The position numbers were made by a program, and so were the translations under genes. This document shows, piece by piece, positions 7,795 to 14,622 of a stretch of 64,000 bases of DNA. The notes beneath the pieces are model-generated. The model was given only the letters and a program-made list of their open reading frames with translations. It ran no database searches and was not told where the DNA came from. This DNA is from Algoriphagus aquimarinus. GTDB taxonomy: Bacteria; Bacteroidota; Bacteroidia; Cytophagales; Cyclobacteriaceae. Each line of letters opens with the position of its first letter. Position 1 is the stretch's first letter. The stretch is taken from assembly GCF_900112005.1 (NCBI RefSeq), contig NZ_FOKK01000019.1, positions 1-64,000 on the forward strand, given 5' to 3'.

Positions 7795-9339
7795 ATGGCA
7801 GATCAATTCGGTATTCAAGAATCTTTGAAGCGTCTAGGAATAAAACCCGAAAACTCAGGAACATCCACTGGTGTCAACTGGATAGATTCTGGAGAAGCTT
7901 CCATTTCATCGTTTTCACCGGCAGACGGAACATTGATTGGTAAGGTTCAGACTACTAATCAGGAGACTTACGAGCAGGTGATTTCACAGGCCCAAGTTGC
8001 CTTTGAAAGCTGGAGACAAGTGCCAGCTCCTCAGCGCGGAGAAATCGTGAGAGAAATCGGAAATGCGTTGAGGGAAAAAAAGGCTGATCTGGGGAAGTTA
8101 GTGTCCTATGAAATGGGCAAATCCTATCAGGAAGGACTTGGAGAAGTGCAGGAGATGATTGATATCTGTGACTTCGCTGTTGGGCTTTCTCGCCAGCTGT
8201 ATGGCCTGACCATGCATTCTGAGCGTCCAGGTCATCGCATGTATGAGCAGTGGCACGCGCTGGGTATTATAGCTATTATTTCAGCGTTCAATTTTCCAGT
8301 GGCAGTTTGGTCTTGGAATGCAGCGTTGGCTTGGGTGTGTGGAGATGTGTGTGTGTGGAAGCCTAGCGAAAAAGCGCCTCTGTCTGGAATTGCCTGTCAG
8401 CTTATTGCTGGCGAGATTTTTGAAAAACATGGAATGCCGGAAGGGATTTGTACACTCGTAATGGGGGATTATAAAGTAGGAGAAATGATGTCTCAGGATT
8501 CTAGAATTCCGCTAGTATCTGCCACAGGATCTACCCGTATGGGGAAATTGGTTGGGCAGGCAGTAGGAGGTAGACTTGGAAGGTCACTATTGGAGCTGGG
8601 TGGAAATAATGCTATCATCATCACTGAAAATGCGGACATGGACATGGCGATCCGAGGAGCGCTATTTGGAGCGGTAGGAACAGCAGGTCAGCGGTGTACT
8701 AGTACTAGACGTCTTATTATTCAAGAAAATGTCTATGAGGAAGTCAAGTCAAGATTGGCATCTGCTTATTCCAAGCTAGTTATCGGAAATCCTTTGGATG
8801 AAAAAAATCATGTAGGGCCGGTAATTGACAAAGATGCCGTAGATATGTATTTAGCGGCTATTGAGAAGGTTCAGGCCGAAGGAGGGAAAGTCGTAGTGGA
8901 AGGTGGTGTATTGAGCGGTGCAGGGTATGAATCTGGGTGCTACGTGAAGCCGGCTATCTATGAGGCAGAAAATCAATTCGAGATCGTGCAGCATGAGACC
9001 TTTGCTCCGATTCTTTATTTGATGAAATACAAGACATTAGCGGAAGCTATAGCAATACAAAATAGCGTTCCACAGGGATTGTCCTCTGCGATAATGACTA
9101 CAAACATGAGAGAAGCGGAAGCCTTTCTTTCTGTAGCCGGTTCGGATTGTGGGATAGCCAATGTCAATATAGGAACCTCAGGTGCGGAAATCGGCGGTGC
9201 TTTCGGGGGAGAAAAGGAAACTGGTGGAGGAAGAGAGTCCGGTTCTGATGCCTGGAAAGCTTATATGCGTCGTCAGACAAACACGATCAATTACTCATCC
9301 GCTTTGCCGTTGGCTCAGGGGATTAAGTTTGATATTTAG
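7795..9339 (+). CDS. ALDH7-family aldehyde dehydrogenase (piperideine-6-carboxylate / aminoadipate semialdehyde dehydrogenase-like)
   Basis: A 514-residue NAD(P)-dependent aldehyde dehydrogenase. The catalytic Cys is C301 in GTAGQRCTSTRR, and the general base is E267 in LLELGGNN. FNFPVAVWSWNAALAWVCGD with the following WKPSEKAPL is typical of the ALDH7A1/antiquitin branch, which oxidises alpha-aminoadipate semialdehyde in lysine breakdown. The length fits that branch. It is cytosolic and has its own promoter (7739-7771). No other lysine catabolic gene is adjacent, so the substrate is inferred from family likeness only. Another semialdehyde substrate is possible. Confidence 0.88.
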   Translation: MADQFGIQESLKRLGIKPENSGTSTGVNWIDSGEASISSFSPADGTLIGKVQTTNQETYEQVISQAQVAFESWRQVPAPQRGEIVREIGNALREKKADLGKLVSYEMGKSYQEGLGEVQEMIDICDFAVGLSRQLYGLTMHSERPGHRMYEQWHALGIIAIISAFNFPVAVWSWNAALAWVCGDVCVWKPSEKAPLSGIACQLIAGEIFEKHGMPEGICTLVMGDYKVGEMMSQDSRIPLVSATGSTRMGKLVGQAVGGRLGRSLLELGGNNAIIITENADMDMAIRGALFGAVGTAGQRCTSTRRLIIQENVYEEVKSRLASAYSKLVIGNPLDEKNHVGPVIDKDAVDMYLAAIEKVQAEGGKVVVEGGVLSGAGYESGCYVKPAIYEAENQFEIVQHETFAPILYLMKYKTLAEAIAIQNSVPQGLSSAIMTTNMREAEAFLSVAGSDCGIANVNIGTSGAEIGGAFGGEKETGGGRESGSDAWKAYMRRQTNTINYSSALPLAQGIKFDI

Positions 9340-9422
9340 AGTTTATAATTATTCTTTCTGAAAATATTTTGTAAATATTCTTTCTCATTTTCAATACATT
9401 AGACATGTTGTTTCAAAATGTA

Positions 9423-9453
9423 TTTGCTTAAGAGGAAATAGAAATTACCTTTG
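9423..9453 (+). promoter_or_regulatory. Bacteroidota promoter of the tRNA-Val array
   Basis: TTTG at 9423-9426 and TACCTTTG at 9446-9453 are separated by exactly 19 bases, a perfect fit to the Bacteroidota sigma factor consensus. It lies 34 bases before the first tRNA-Val, so it should drive both tRNAs. By read-through it could also drive the GIY-YIG genes behind them. Confidence 0.85.
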
Positions 9454-9486
9454 CATTCCCTTACGTACGGAAAGGGCTACAAAGAT

Positions 9487-9561
9487 GGGAGTTTAGCTCA
9501 GTTGGTTCAGAGCATCTGCCTTACAAGCAGAGGGTCGGGGGTTCGAATCCCTCAACTCCCA
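9487..9561 (+). tRNA. tRNA-Val (anticodon TAC), copy 1
   Basis: A complete 75-nt cloverleaf. The acceptor GGGAGTT pairs with AACTCCC, the D stem GCTC with GAGC, and the anticodon stem TCTGC with GCAGA around the loop CTTACAA (anticodon TAC). The T arm has GGTTCGAAT and the discriminator is A. No CCA is encoded. It is identical to the second copy 120 bases downstream. Confidence 0.97.
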
Positions 9562-9606
9562 CATTTTAAATCATTTTCCGCACGAGGGAAATAAATACCT
9601 TTTCTT

Positions 9607-9681
9607 GGGAGTTTAGCTCAGTTGGTTCAGAGCATCTGCCTTACAAGCAGAGGGTCGGGGGTTCGAATCCCTCAACTCCCA
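9607..9681 (+). tRNA. tRNA-Val (anticodon TAC), copy 2
   Basis: Identical in all 75 positions to copy 1. The 45-base spacer between the copies carries no strong promoter, so both are probably cut from one transcript. The last 35 bases (variable loop, T arm, acceptor 3' strand) are repeated twice more downstream, each time after a small GIY-YIG gene. The tRNA is followed at once by a terminator. Confidence 0.97.
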
Positions 9682-9686
9682 CGTAT

Positions 9687-9713
9687 AATCCCGAAATTTT
9701 CGGGATTTTTTTG
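9687..9713 (+). terminator. terminator of the tRNA-Val unit
   Basis: AATCCCGAAA pairs with TTTTCGGGATT and is followed by a T run. It stands between tRNA-Val copy 2 and the GIY-YIG start codon (9718), leaving no space for a separate promoter for that gene. The same hairpin recurs almost unchanged at the end of the second cassette. Confidence 0.85.
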
Positions 9714-9717
9714 TTTT

Positions 9718-9972
9718 ATGGCTTGCTACTTTTACATACTTCGCTCTGCTCGATTAGATAAATTCTATGTAGGACATACATGTGAAGATTTAGAGGAAAG
9801 AATAAGAAAGCATCTTTCTAATCATTCAGGTTTTACTGCGAAGTCCAAAGATTGGGAATTAGTTTATCATGAAGAATTTTCTGATAAAGGTGCTGCATAC
9901 TTCCGCGAAAGGACGGTCAAAGCTTGGAAGAGCAAAAAGAAAATAAATGACTTGATAAATAGTATTGGGTAA
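9718..9972 (+). CDS. small GIY-YIG nuclease-family protein, cassette 1
   Basis: An 84-residue protein from the ATG at 9718. The open frame extends back through the tRNA (it would read SGVRIPQLPR there), which is clearly not coding. The single domain has the GIY part as YFYILRS (about 4-10), the YIG part as FYVGHT (about 16-21), the helix Arg in ERIRKH, and the conserved Glu in YFRERTVKAWKSKKK. Free-standing GIY-YIG proteins of this size are structure- or site-specific endonuclease candidates. It shares most residues with cassette 2 (10098-10346). It lies only five bases behind a terminator T run, so expression probably needs read-through from the tRNA promoter. Confidence 0.88.
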   Translation: MACYFYILRSARLDKFYVGHTCEDLEERIRKHLSNHSGFTAKSKDWELVYHEEFSDKGAAYFRERTVKAWKSKKKINDLINSIG

Positions 9973-10004
9973 TATCCAATGACACTCGCGCTGTAGGTGA
10001 TTCG

Positions 10005-10056
10005 GAGCATTCCGATGCAATCGGAAGGGTCGGGGGTTCGAATCCCTCAACTCCCA
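10005..10056 (+). pseudogene. tRNA-like fragment 1: tRNA-Val 3' two-thirds with a replaced anticodon arm
   Basis: From GAGCA (D-stem 3' strand plus base 26) to the discriminator A, this is 52 nt, exactly the length of the matching part of tRNA-Val. The last 30 or more bases (variable loop, T arm, AACTCCC) are identical to tRNA-Val. The anticodon arm instead is TTCCG-ATGCAAT-CGGAA, which can also fold as a perfect seven-pair hairpin with a GCA loop. No GGGAGTT acceptor 5' strand exists upstream, so it cannot be a normal tRNA. It lies 33 bases after the first GIY-YIG stop. Confidence 0.85.
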
Positions 10057-10061
10057 CATTC

Positions 10062-10093
10062 AATCCCGGATAATTTATTCGGGATTTTTTTTG
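10062..10093 (+). terminator. terminator after tRNA-like fragment 1
   Basis: AATCCCG pairs with CGGGATT across an AT-rich loop and is followed by eight T. It occupies the same place as the terminator behind tRNA-Val copy 2, just before the second GIY-YIG start codon. Confidence 0.78.
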
Positions 10094-10097
10094 CTCT

Positions 10098-10346
10098 ATG
10101 GCCTGCTACTTTTACATATTGCACTCTACAAAATTGGACAAGTTTTATCTTGGACATACTTGTGAATTGCTTGATGAAAGATTAAGAAAACACATGTCTA
10201 GTCATAGCGGTTTCACGGCAAAATCTAAAGATTGGAAATTAGTATATCATGAAGAATTCGATGATAAAAATGCCGCCTATCTCAGGGAAAGAATTGTCAA
10301 ATCTTGGAAGAGCAAAAAGAAAGTAATTGAGTTAATAAATAGTTAA
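10098..10346 (+). CDS. small GIY-YIG nuclease-family protein, cassette 2
   Basis: An 82-residue paralogue of the protein at 9718-9972, again starting MACYFYIL. It keeps the GIY and YIG strands (YFYILHS, FYLGHT), the ERLRKH helix Arg, the near-invariant block SGFTAKSKDW, and the RERIVKSWKSKKK tail with the catalytic Glu. Differences are scattered over the gene, so the duplication is not recent, but the frame is intact, which suggests selection on the protein. The start codon is five bases after a terminator T run. A second tRNA-like fragment follows the stop. Confidence 0.87.
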   Translation: MACYFYILHSTKLDKFYLGHTCELLDERLRKHMSSHSGFTAKSKDWKLVYHEEFDDKNAAYLRERIVKSWKSKKKVIELINS

Positions 10347-10371
10347 TCTATTCTTTAGCTGTTAGATTAGG

Positions 10372-10421
10372 GCATTCCGATGCAATCGGAAGGGTCGGGG
10401 GTTCGAATCCCTCAACTCCCA
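10372..10421 (+). pseudogene. tRNA-like fragment 2: tRNA-Val 3' two-thirds with a replaced anticodon arm
   Basis: The sequence from the replaced anticodon arm (TTCCG-ATGCAAT-CGGAA) through AACTCCCA is identical to fragment 1. The D-stem remnant is shorter and altered (GGCA instead of GAGCA). It lies 25 bases after the second GIY-YIG stop and no acceptor 5' strand is present. Preservation of the hairpin and T arm in both copies argues that they are part of the repeating unit. Confidence 0.85.
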
Positions 10422-10426
10422 CATTC

Positions 10427-10454
10427 AATCCCGAAATTTTCGGGATTTTTTTTT
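10427..10454 (+). terminator. terminator closing the GIY-YIG array
   Basis: AATCCCGAAA pairs with TTTTCGGGATT and is followed by nine T. It is the same hairpin as at 9687-9713 and marks the right end of the tRNA / GIY-YIG repeat array; no third GIY-YIG gene follows. Confidence 0.85.
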
Positions 10455-10460
10455 GATCAA

Positions 10461-10500
10461 AAAAATAGACTGCTTCCATTCTGAAGCAGTCTATTTTTAG
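10461..10500 (-). terminator. terminator of the TonB-dependent receptor gene
   Basis: A perfect 14-bp stem (AAATAGACTGCTTC / GAAGCAGTCTATTT) with a six-base loop, followed on the minus strand by a run of T. It sits about 20 bases beyond the receptor's stop codon. It can also act on the plus strand. Confidence 0.85.
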
Positions 10501-10517
10501 TTTAAAGTTCCTTGTTT

Positions 10518-12344
10518 TTACTCCAAATTCAACATGAATCCAGCACGAAACCAACGGCCTGGCATTTGAACAGTACCTGATTCGATATAATCTGTGTTAG
10601 TAATATTGGATGCTTCGGCAAAGAATCCGATTTTTCCGGTTCGGTTATAATCCACTCGCATGTCGAGTAGGAAATAAGGATCCTGATTCATGCGCTCCAC
10701 ATTTCTCATTTTGGTGTTCCACTCCAGCTTTTTGCCAATCCCAACTAGAACACCGCCTATTACCTGGTTTTTAAGAGCCGTCAAAGAATAGCGAGTTTCT
10801 ATTCCTGGTTGATTGATCAGGTCTGCATCTATGTAGTTATAAGAAAACATAAATTCCTTGATCTGCACTCTTCTACCAGTTGGGCTTACTCGGTAATTCA
10901 AAGATGCCTCAATACCGTTGAATATTACTTCACTGAAATTCTGCGGCTGCCAAGGTGTGTCTGCGTCAAGCCTTGTCCACTCGATAAGATTGTCAGTACT
11001 TCTGTTGAAATATACTAGTTCAGCGAATAATCCGGATTTAGACCACTTTGCTCCGATTTCAAAGTTTTCTGCCTGTTCTGGCTCAAGTTGATCATTTCCA
11101 ATATTGGTCGGCCCTTTATAGTACAGATCGTTGTAGGTAGGGATTCTATAGCTTATTCCGTAGCCTGAGTAAAGCCTCAGGTCAGATGTAGCCTGAAAAC
11201 CAATTTCTGCTCCTGGGAAATGCTTCCATCCATATTCAGAATAATAGTTAGAATATACTCCGGCCCGTAAATCTACTTTTGAACCGAAGTTGACCATCTG
11301 TTCTAGAAATATCCCTGTCAGCACTCGATCACGGCTACCAAGATTAGTGCTTTCTATGGCTTCTTTTCTTGTCTCTAGCCCAAAGCCAGTTTTGCCAAAT
11401 TTGGATTCAAAATTTCCGTTGGCCTCCAAAGCAAAAACGTCTGTAGTATGATTATTTTGGTAGAATTCTGGCTCATTTTTCTTGAGCACATATTCGTCAG
11501 CATTTCTGCGAAAATATCCCCGGGTATTTAGGTAAAAGTTCTCTAGTGTTAAAGAGTGACTTAGTGACGACAAGGTTGTTTGTACGCTTTCCCACTGATC
11601 TGGAAATGCACTGGAGTAAAATCCATTGGCACCAAAGCTACGGTCTGTATAGGCTATCATGCCCTTCAATTCATTTTTCTCATTGAGATCAACACCCCCT
11701 TCGTAGAAGATATTACTGACTTGGTAATCCGAATTGTACCAATGTCCATTCGAATCATCGTAAGAGATCGCCAAGTTTTGCTTGTAATTCCCCACTGGAA
11801 GTGAACCGGCAAAGTTTATTCCCTTCATTCCATAGTCACCCGCATAGCCTTGCACTCTAGCGTATCTTTTATCACTCAACTCAGTAATTACATTGATCGC
11901 TCCTGCGTAGGCATTTTGCCCGAATACTCTTGATGCTGGACCTTTCAACACTTCCACTCTGTCAATATTGACCAAGGGAACTGGGATATTCATCATGTGG
12001 TGCCCTGTCTGAGGATCACTTAGCTTAATTCCATTGAGAAGCATTAGCGTCTGCTCAAAGGATCCACCACGTATACTTACGTCTGATTGTACCCCGGTAA
12101 CCCCTCTTTGACGGATATCAACGCCCGGTACAAATGATAGTATTTCAGCTAAACTTCTGGCTGGAGTGGTTTCTATCTGGAGTTTACTGATGAGAGAGAT
12201 ATTCCTGTTTTGCTTAGAGAATGGGAGTTGAATCCTATTCTCCTGGATTAAAACTTCACCTAAATCTTGAGTAGTAGTGTCAGATTGGGCATATAGCCCT
12301 GAAGAAAAAGCCAATGCAGATACTAGTAGTACTAATTTTTTCAT
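10518..12344 (-). CDS. TonB-dependent outer-membrane receptor, BtuB-like
   Basis: A 608-residue receptor that would import a small nutrient across the outer membrane using TonB energy. A signal peptide ending SSGLYAQ is followed by a short region that may contain the TonB box. The plug domain (about 45-160) shows LAEILSFVPGVDIRQRG, VSIRGGSFEQTLMLLNGIKL, and RVEVLKGPASRVFGQNAYAGAINVIT. A 22-strand barrel ends with the aromatic-rich RWFRAGFMLNLE. It lacks the CarboxypepD_reg extension of SusC proteins. The length is like BtuB, but I see no cobalamin riboswitch in the short upstream region, so the substrate is open. It is divergent from the M1 peptidase. Confidence 0.9.
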   Translation of the reverse strand: MKKLVLLVSALAFSSGLYAQSDTTTQDLGEVLIQENRIQLPFSKQNRNISLISKLQIETTPARSLAEILSFVPGVDIRQRGVTGVQSDVSIRGGSFEQTLMLLNGIKLSDPQTGHHMMNIPVPLVNIDRVEVLKGPASRVFGQNAYAGAINVITELSDKRYARVQGYAGDYGMKGINFAGSLPVGNYKQNLAISYDDSNGHWYNSDYQVSNIFYEGGVDLNEKNELKGMIAYTDRSFGANGFYSSAFPDQWESVQTTLSSLSHSLTLENFYLNTRGYFRRNADEYVLKKNEPEFYQNNHTTDVFALEANGNFESKFGKTGFGLETRKEAIESTNLGSRDRVLTGIFLEQMVNFGSKVDLRAGVYSNYYSEYGWKHFPGAEIGFQATSDLRLYSGYGISYRIPTYNDLYYKGPTNIGNDQLEPEQAENFEIGAKWSKSGLFAELVYFNRSTDNLIEWTRLDADTPWQPQNFSEVIFNGIEASLNYRVSPTGRRVQIKEFMFSYNYIDADLINQPGIETRYSLTALKNQVIGGVLVGIGKKLEWNTKMRNVERMNQDPYFLLDMRVDYNRTGKIGFFAEASNITNTDYIESGTVQMPGRWFRAGFMLNLE

Positions 12345-12473
12345 TTGATGATTGTAAATAGTAGCCCAAAAGTGTACTGAAAATATGCTTTTTCCAATAA
12401 TGAGATATTTCTAAAAAATCGTTAAAGAGCAGACTCTCTTGTAAAATATGCCAGAGCTTAAAGTAGCAATTCT

Positions 12474-12481
12474 TACTTTTG
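12474..12481 (+). promoter_or_regulatory. candidate -7 box (TACTTTTG) for the M1 peptidase
   Basis: The octamer matches TAnnTTTG and lies 21 bases before the ATG at 12502. It falls inside the longest open frame (which begins at 12448), supporting 12502 as the true start. No clear -33 TTTG stands at the right distance. Confidence 0.5.
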
Positions 12482-12501
12482 CGGCTAAATCAATAAATAA
12501 T

Positions 12502-14460
12502 ATGCGCAGGAAAATTATAGTTAAGCTGCTTTTTGCCGGAGCTATGCTCGCAGGAATCAGCAATTCTTTTGCTCAAGAAGTAAAGGAAAATAACCAAGAA
12601 CAATTTGGTGAATTTATCAATCGCAAGGGAACCTACACTCGATCTGCCTCTGGCAAACCTAACGTAGGTTACTGGCAAAATAAGGCTGATTATCAAATCG
12701 CCGTGACCTTGGATGAACAGGCACATACGCTTACTGGTAACATTAAGCTTACCTATACCAATAATAGCCCCGAGACACTTGACTTCATCTGGATGCAAAT
12801 GGAGCAAAACAGATTCAAGGAAGATTCTAGAGGAACTTTGACTACTCCAATTCAGGGTAATCGCTACAATGGCGATATCGATGGTGGATTTGATATGACT
12901 AACCTTCAGGCCAAAGTTGGGTCTAAAGGATCTGTCTCTACGAAGTACATCGATTCTGACACTAGAATGCAGGTGTGGTTCAACGAACCAATCCCAGCAA
13001 AGGGCGGAACAGCCACTGTATCTATGGATTTCTCTTTCAAAGTTCCTGTAGAAGGAATGGACCGAATGGGAAGACTTGAAGTAGAAGATGGTTGGATCTA
13101 TGCTTTTGCTCAGTGGTATCCTAAAGTAGCTGTATTTGATGATGTAGAAGGCTGGAATGTGGAGCCTTACTTAGGAGCTGGAGAGTTTTATCTTGAGTAT
13201 GGAGATTTTGATTACAAAGTTACGGTTCCTTATGACCACATCGTGGTAGGTTCTGGTGAGCTTTTGAATCCAAAGGAAGTATTGAGCAAAGAGCTTCAGA
13301 ATCGCTATGCTAAAGCAAAAGACAGTGATACTACCGTAATGCTGATCACTGCTGAGGAGCTAGGGAATACTGAATTGACACGACCTAAGCAGGAAGGAAC
13401 AGTTACTTGGCATTTCGCAATTCAAAATAGCCGTGATGTAGCATTTGCTACTTCGAGAGCATTTATCTGGGATGCTGCCAAAATCAACTTGCCTAGCGGG
13501 AAGAAAATTTTGGCTCAGTCTGCGTATCCTAAGGAATCAAACGGCATAGAAGCTTGGTCAAGATCAACGGAATATAGCAAAGCTTCTATCGAGCATTATT
13601 CTTCAATGTGGTTCGAATTTCCTTACGCTACTGCTACTAACGTAGCAGCAGATATAGGAGGGATGGAATACCCAGGATTGAACTTCTGTAGCTATAATTC
13701 AAAAGGTGCAGGACTTTGGGGAGTAACTGATCACGAATTTGGTCACAACTGGTTCCCTATGATCGTTGGGACAAATGAGCGTCGCTATGCGTGGATGGAC
13801 GAAGGCTTCAATTCCTTCATTAACCATTACAGCACGCTAGCTTTCAATGACGGAGAATACCCTTCAAACTTGAATCAGACGCGAAGATCTATTAACTTCT
13901 TCACTAGCGAGACTAGAGAAGGAATAGATACCTATCCAGATGTAGTGAATGTTAGTAATCTGGGCATGCTTGCTTATAATAAGCCTGCAATGGGTCTATT
14001 GATGTTGAGAGAATATATCTTAGGTCATGAACGCTTTGATAATGCATTCAAGTCTTACATCAAAACTTGGGCGTATAAGCATCCACAGCCTACAGATTTC
14101 TTCAATCATATGGAAAATGTAGCTGGTGAGAATCTTTCTTGGTTTTGGCAGGGATGGTTCTACGGAACTGGTAATATTGACTTGGGAGTAAGCGCGGTAA
14201 TTCCTTATGCTGGAAATTACGTAGTTGTCTTGGCTAACAAAGGAGATATGCCAATGCCGGTATTAATGGAAATTACCTTTGAAGATGGCTCAACTGAGAG
14301 AAATATGCTTCCTGTTGAGATCTGGCAAAGAGGCGATACTTGGAACTACTTGTTAAAAACTGACAAGAAAGTGAAAGGGGTAGTAATCGACCCTGACAAG
14401 CTTCTTCCAGATGTGAATCTTGGAAATGATAGCTGGCCACAGCATGTTTACGAGAAATAA
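12502..14460 (+). CDS. M1-family zinc metallopeptidase, exported
   Basis: A 652-residue protein from the ATG at 12502, chosen because a signal peptide (MRRKIIVKLLFAGAMLAGISNSFAQ) follows directly. An N-terminal beta domain resembles the M1 saddle domain. The zinc site is HEFGH at 411-415, with the third ligand E434 in WMDEGFNSF, the exact M1 spacing. DIGGMEYPG near 390 stands for the GxMEN substrate-binding loop. It should trim N-terminal residues from peptides in the periplasm or outside the cell. It lacks the long C-terminal helical domain of aminopeptidase N, as is common for Bacteroidota M1 enzymes. A terminator follows at 14471-14497. Confidence 0.92.
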   Translation: MRRKIIVKLLFAGAMLAGISNSFAQEVKENNQEQFGEFINRKGTYTRSASGKPNVGYWQNKADYQIAVTLDEQAHTLTGNIKLTYTNNSPETLDFIWMQMEQNRFKEDSRGTLTTPIQGNRYNGDIDGGFDMTNLQAKVGSKGSVSTKYIDSDTRMQVWFNEPIPAKGGTATVSMDFSFKVPVEGMDRMGRLEVEDGWIYAFAQWYPKVAVFDDVEGWNVEPYLGAGEFYLEYGDFDYKVTVPYDHIVVGSGELLNPKEVLSKELQNRYAKAKDSDTTVMLITAEELGNTELTRPKQEGTVTWHFAIQNSRDVAFATSRAFIWDAAKINLPSGKKILAQSAYPKESNGIEAWSRSTEYSKASIEHYSSMWFEFPYATATNVAADIGGMEYPGLNFCSYNSKGAGLWGVTDHEFGHNWFPMIVGTNERRYAWMDEGFNSFINHYSTLAFNDGEYPSNLNQTRRSINFFTSETREGIDTYPDVVNVSNLGMLAYNKPAMGLLMLREYILGHERFDNAFKSYIKTWAYKHPQPTDFFNHMENVAGENLSWFWQGWFYGTGNIDLGVSAVIPYAGNYVVVLANKGDMPMPVLMEITFEDGSTERNMLPVEIWQRGDTWNYLLKTDKKVKGVVIDPDKLLPDVNLGNDSWPQHVYEK

Positions 14461-14470
14461 AATTCAAAAG

Positions 14471-14497
14471 CCCGGATGGAAGTCCGGGTTTTTTTAT
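14471..14497 (+). terminator. terminator of the M1 peptidase gene
   Basis: CCCGGA pairs with TCCGGG across a six-base loop and is followed by nine or so T, starting 11 bases after the stop codon. Confidence 0.85.
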
Positions 14498-14565
14498 GCC
14501 TAATCATGAAAAGGATGAGCGCTTAAGGCATGTTTAACCATTGAATTTGATTGATCAGTAAAAAA

Positions 14566-14604
14566 AAAGTGGACTTTCACTCGTGTCGAGGAAAGTCCAC
14601 TTTT
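14566..14604 (-). terminator. terminator of the SusC/SusD operon
   Basis: AAAAGTGGACTTTC pairs perfectly with GAAAGTCCACTTTT across a 12-base loop, and the minus strand then runs into T. It lies 19 bases beyond the SusD stop codon. Confidence 0.85.
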
Positions 14605-14622
14605 ATAAAAACGGAGTGTTTG

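Noticed and set aside
9622..9717. N-terminal extension of GIY-YIG protein 1
   Set aside because: It would translate the tRNA-Val sequence and terminator; the paralogue starts at the same MACYFYIL.
10005..10056. A tRNA-Cys gene, since the loop centre reads GCA
   Set aside because: No acceptor 5' strand or D arm exists upstream, position 32 is A, and the T arm and acceptor are those of tRNA-Val.
9487..10421. Four evenly recurring 35-base repeats that might suggest a CRISPR-like array
   Set aside because: The repeats are the 3' part of tRNA-Val, the spacings are 120, 375 and 365 bases, and the spacers hold genes.
12345..12501. Cobalamin riboswitch upstream of the BtuB-like receptor
   Set aside because: The gap is too short and no B12-box-like sequence is seen.
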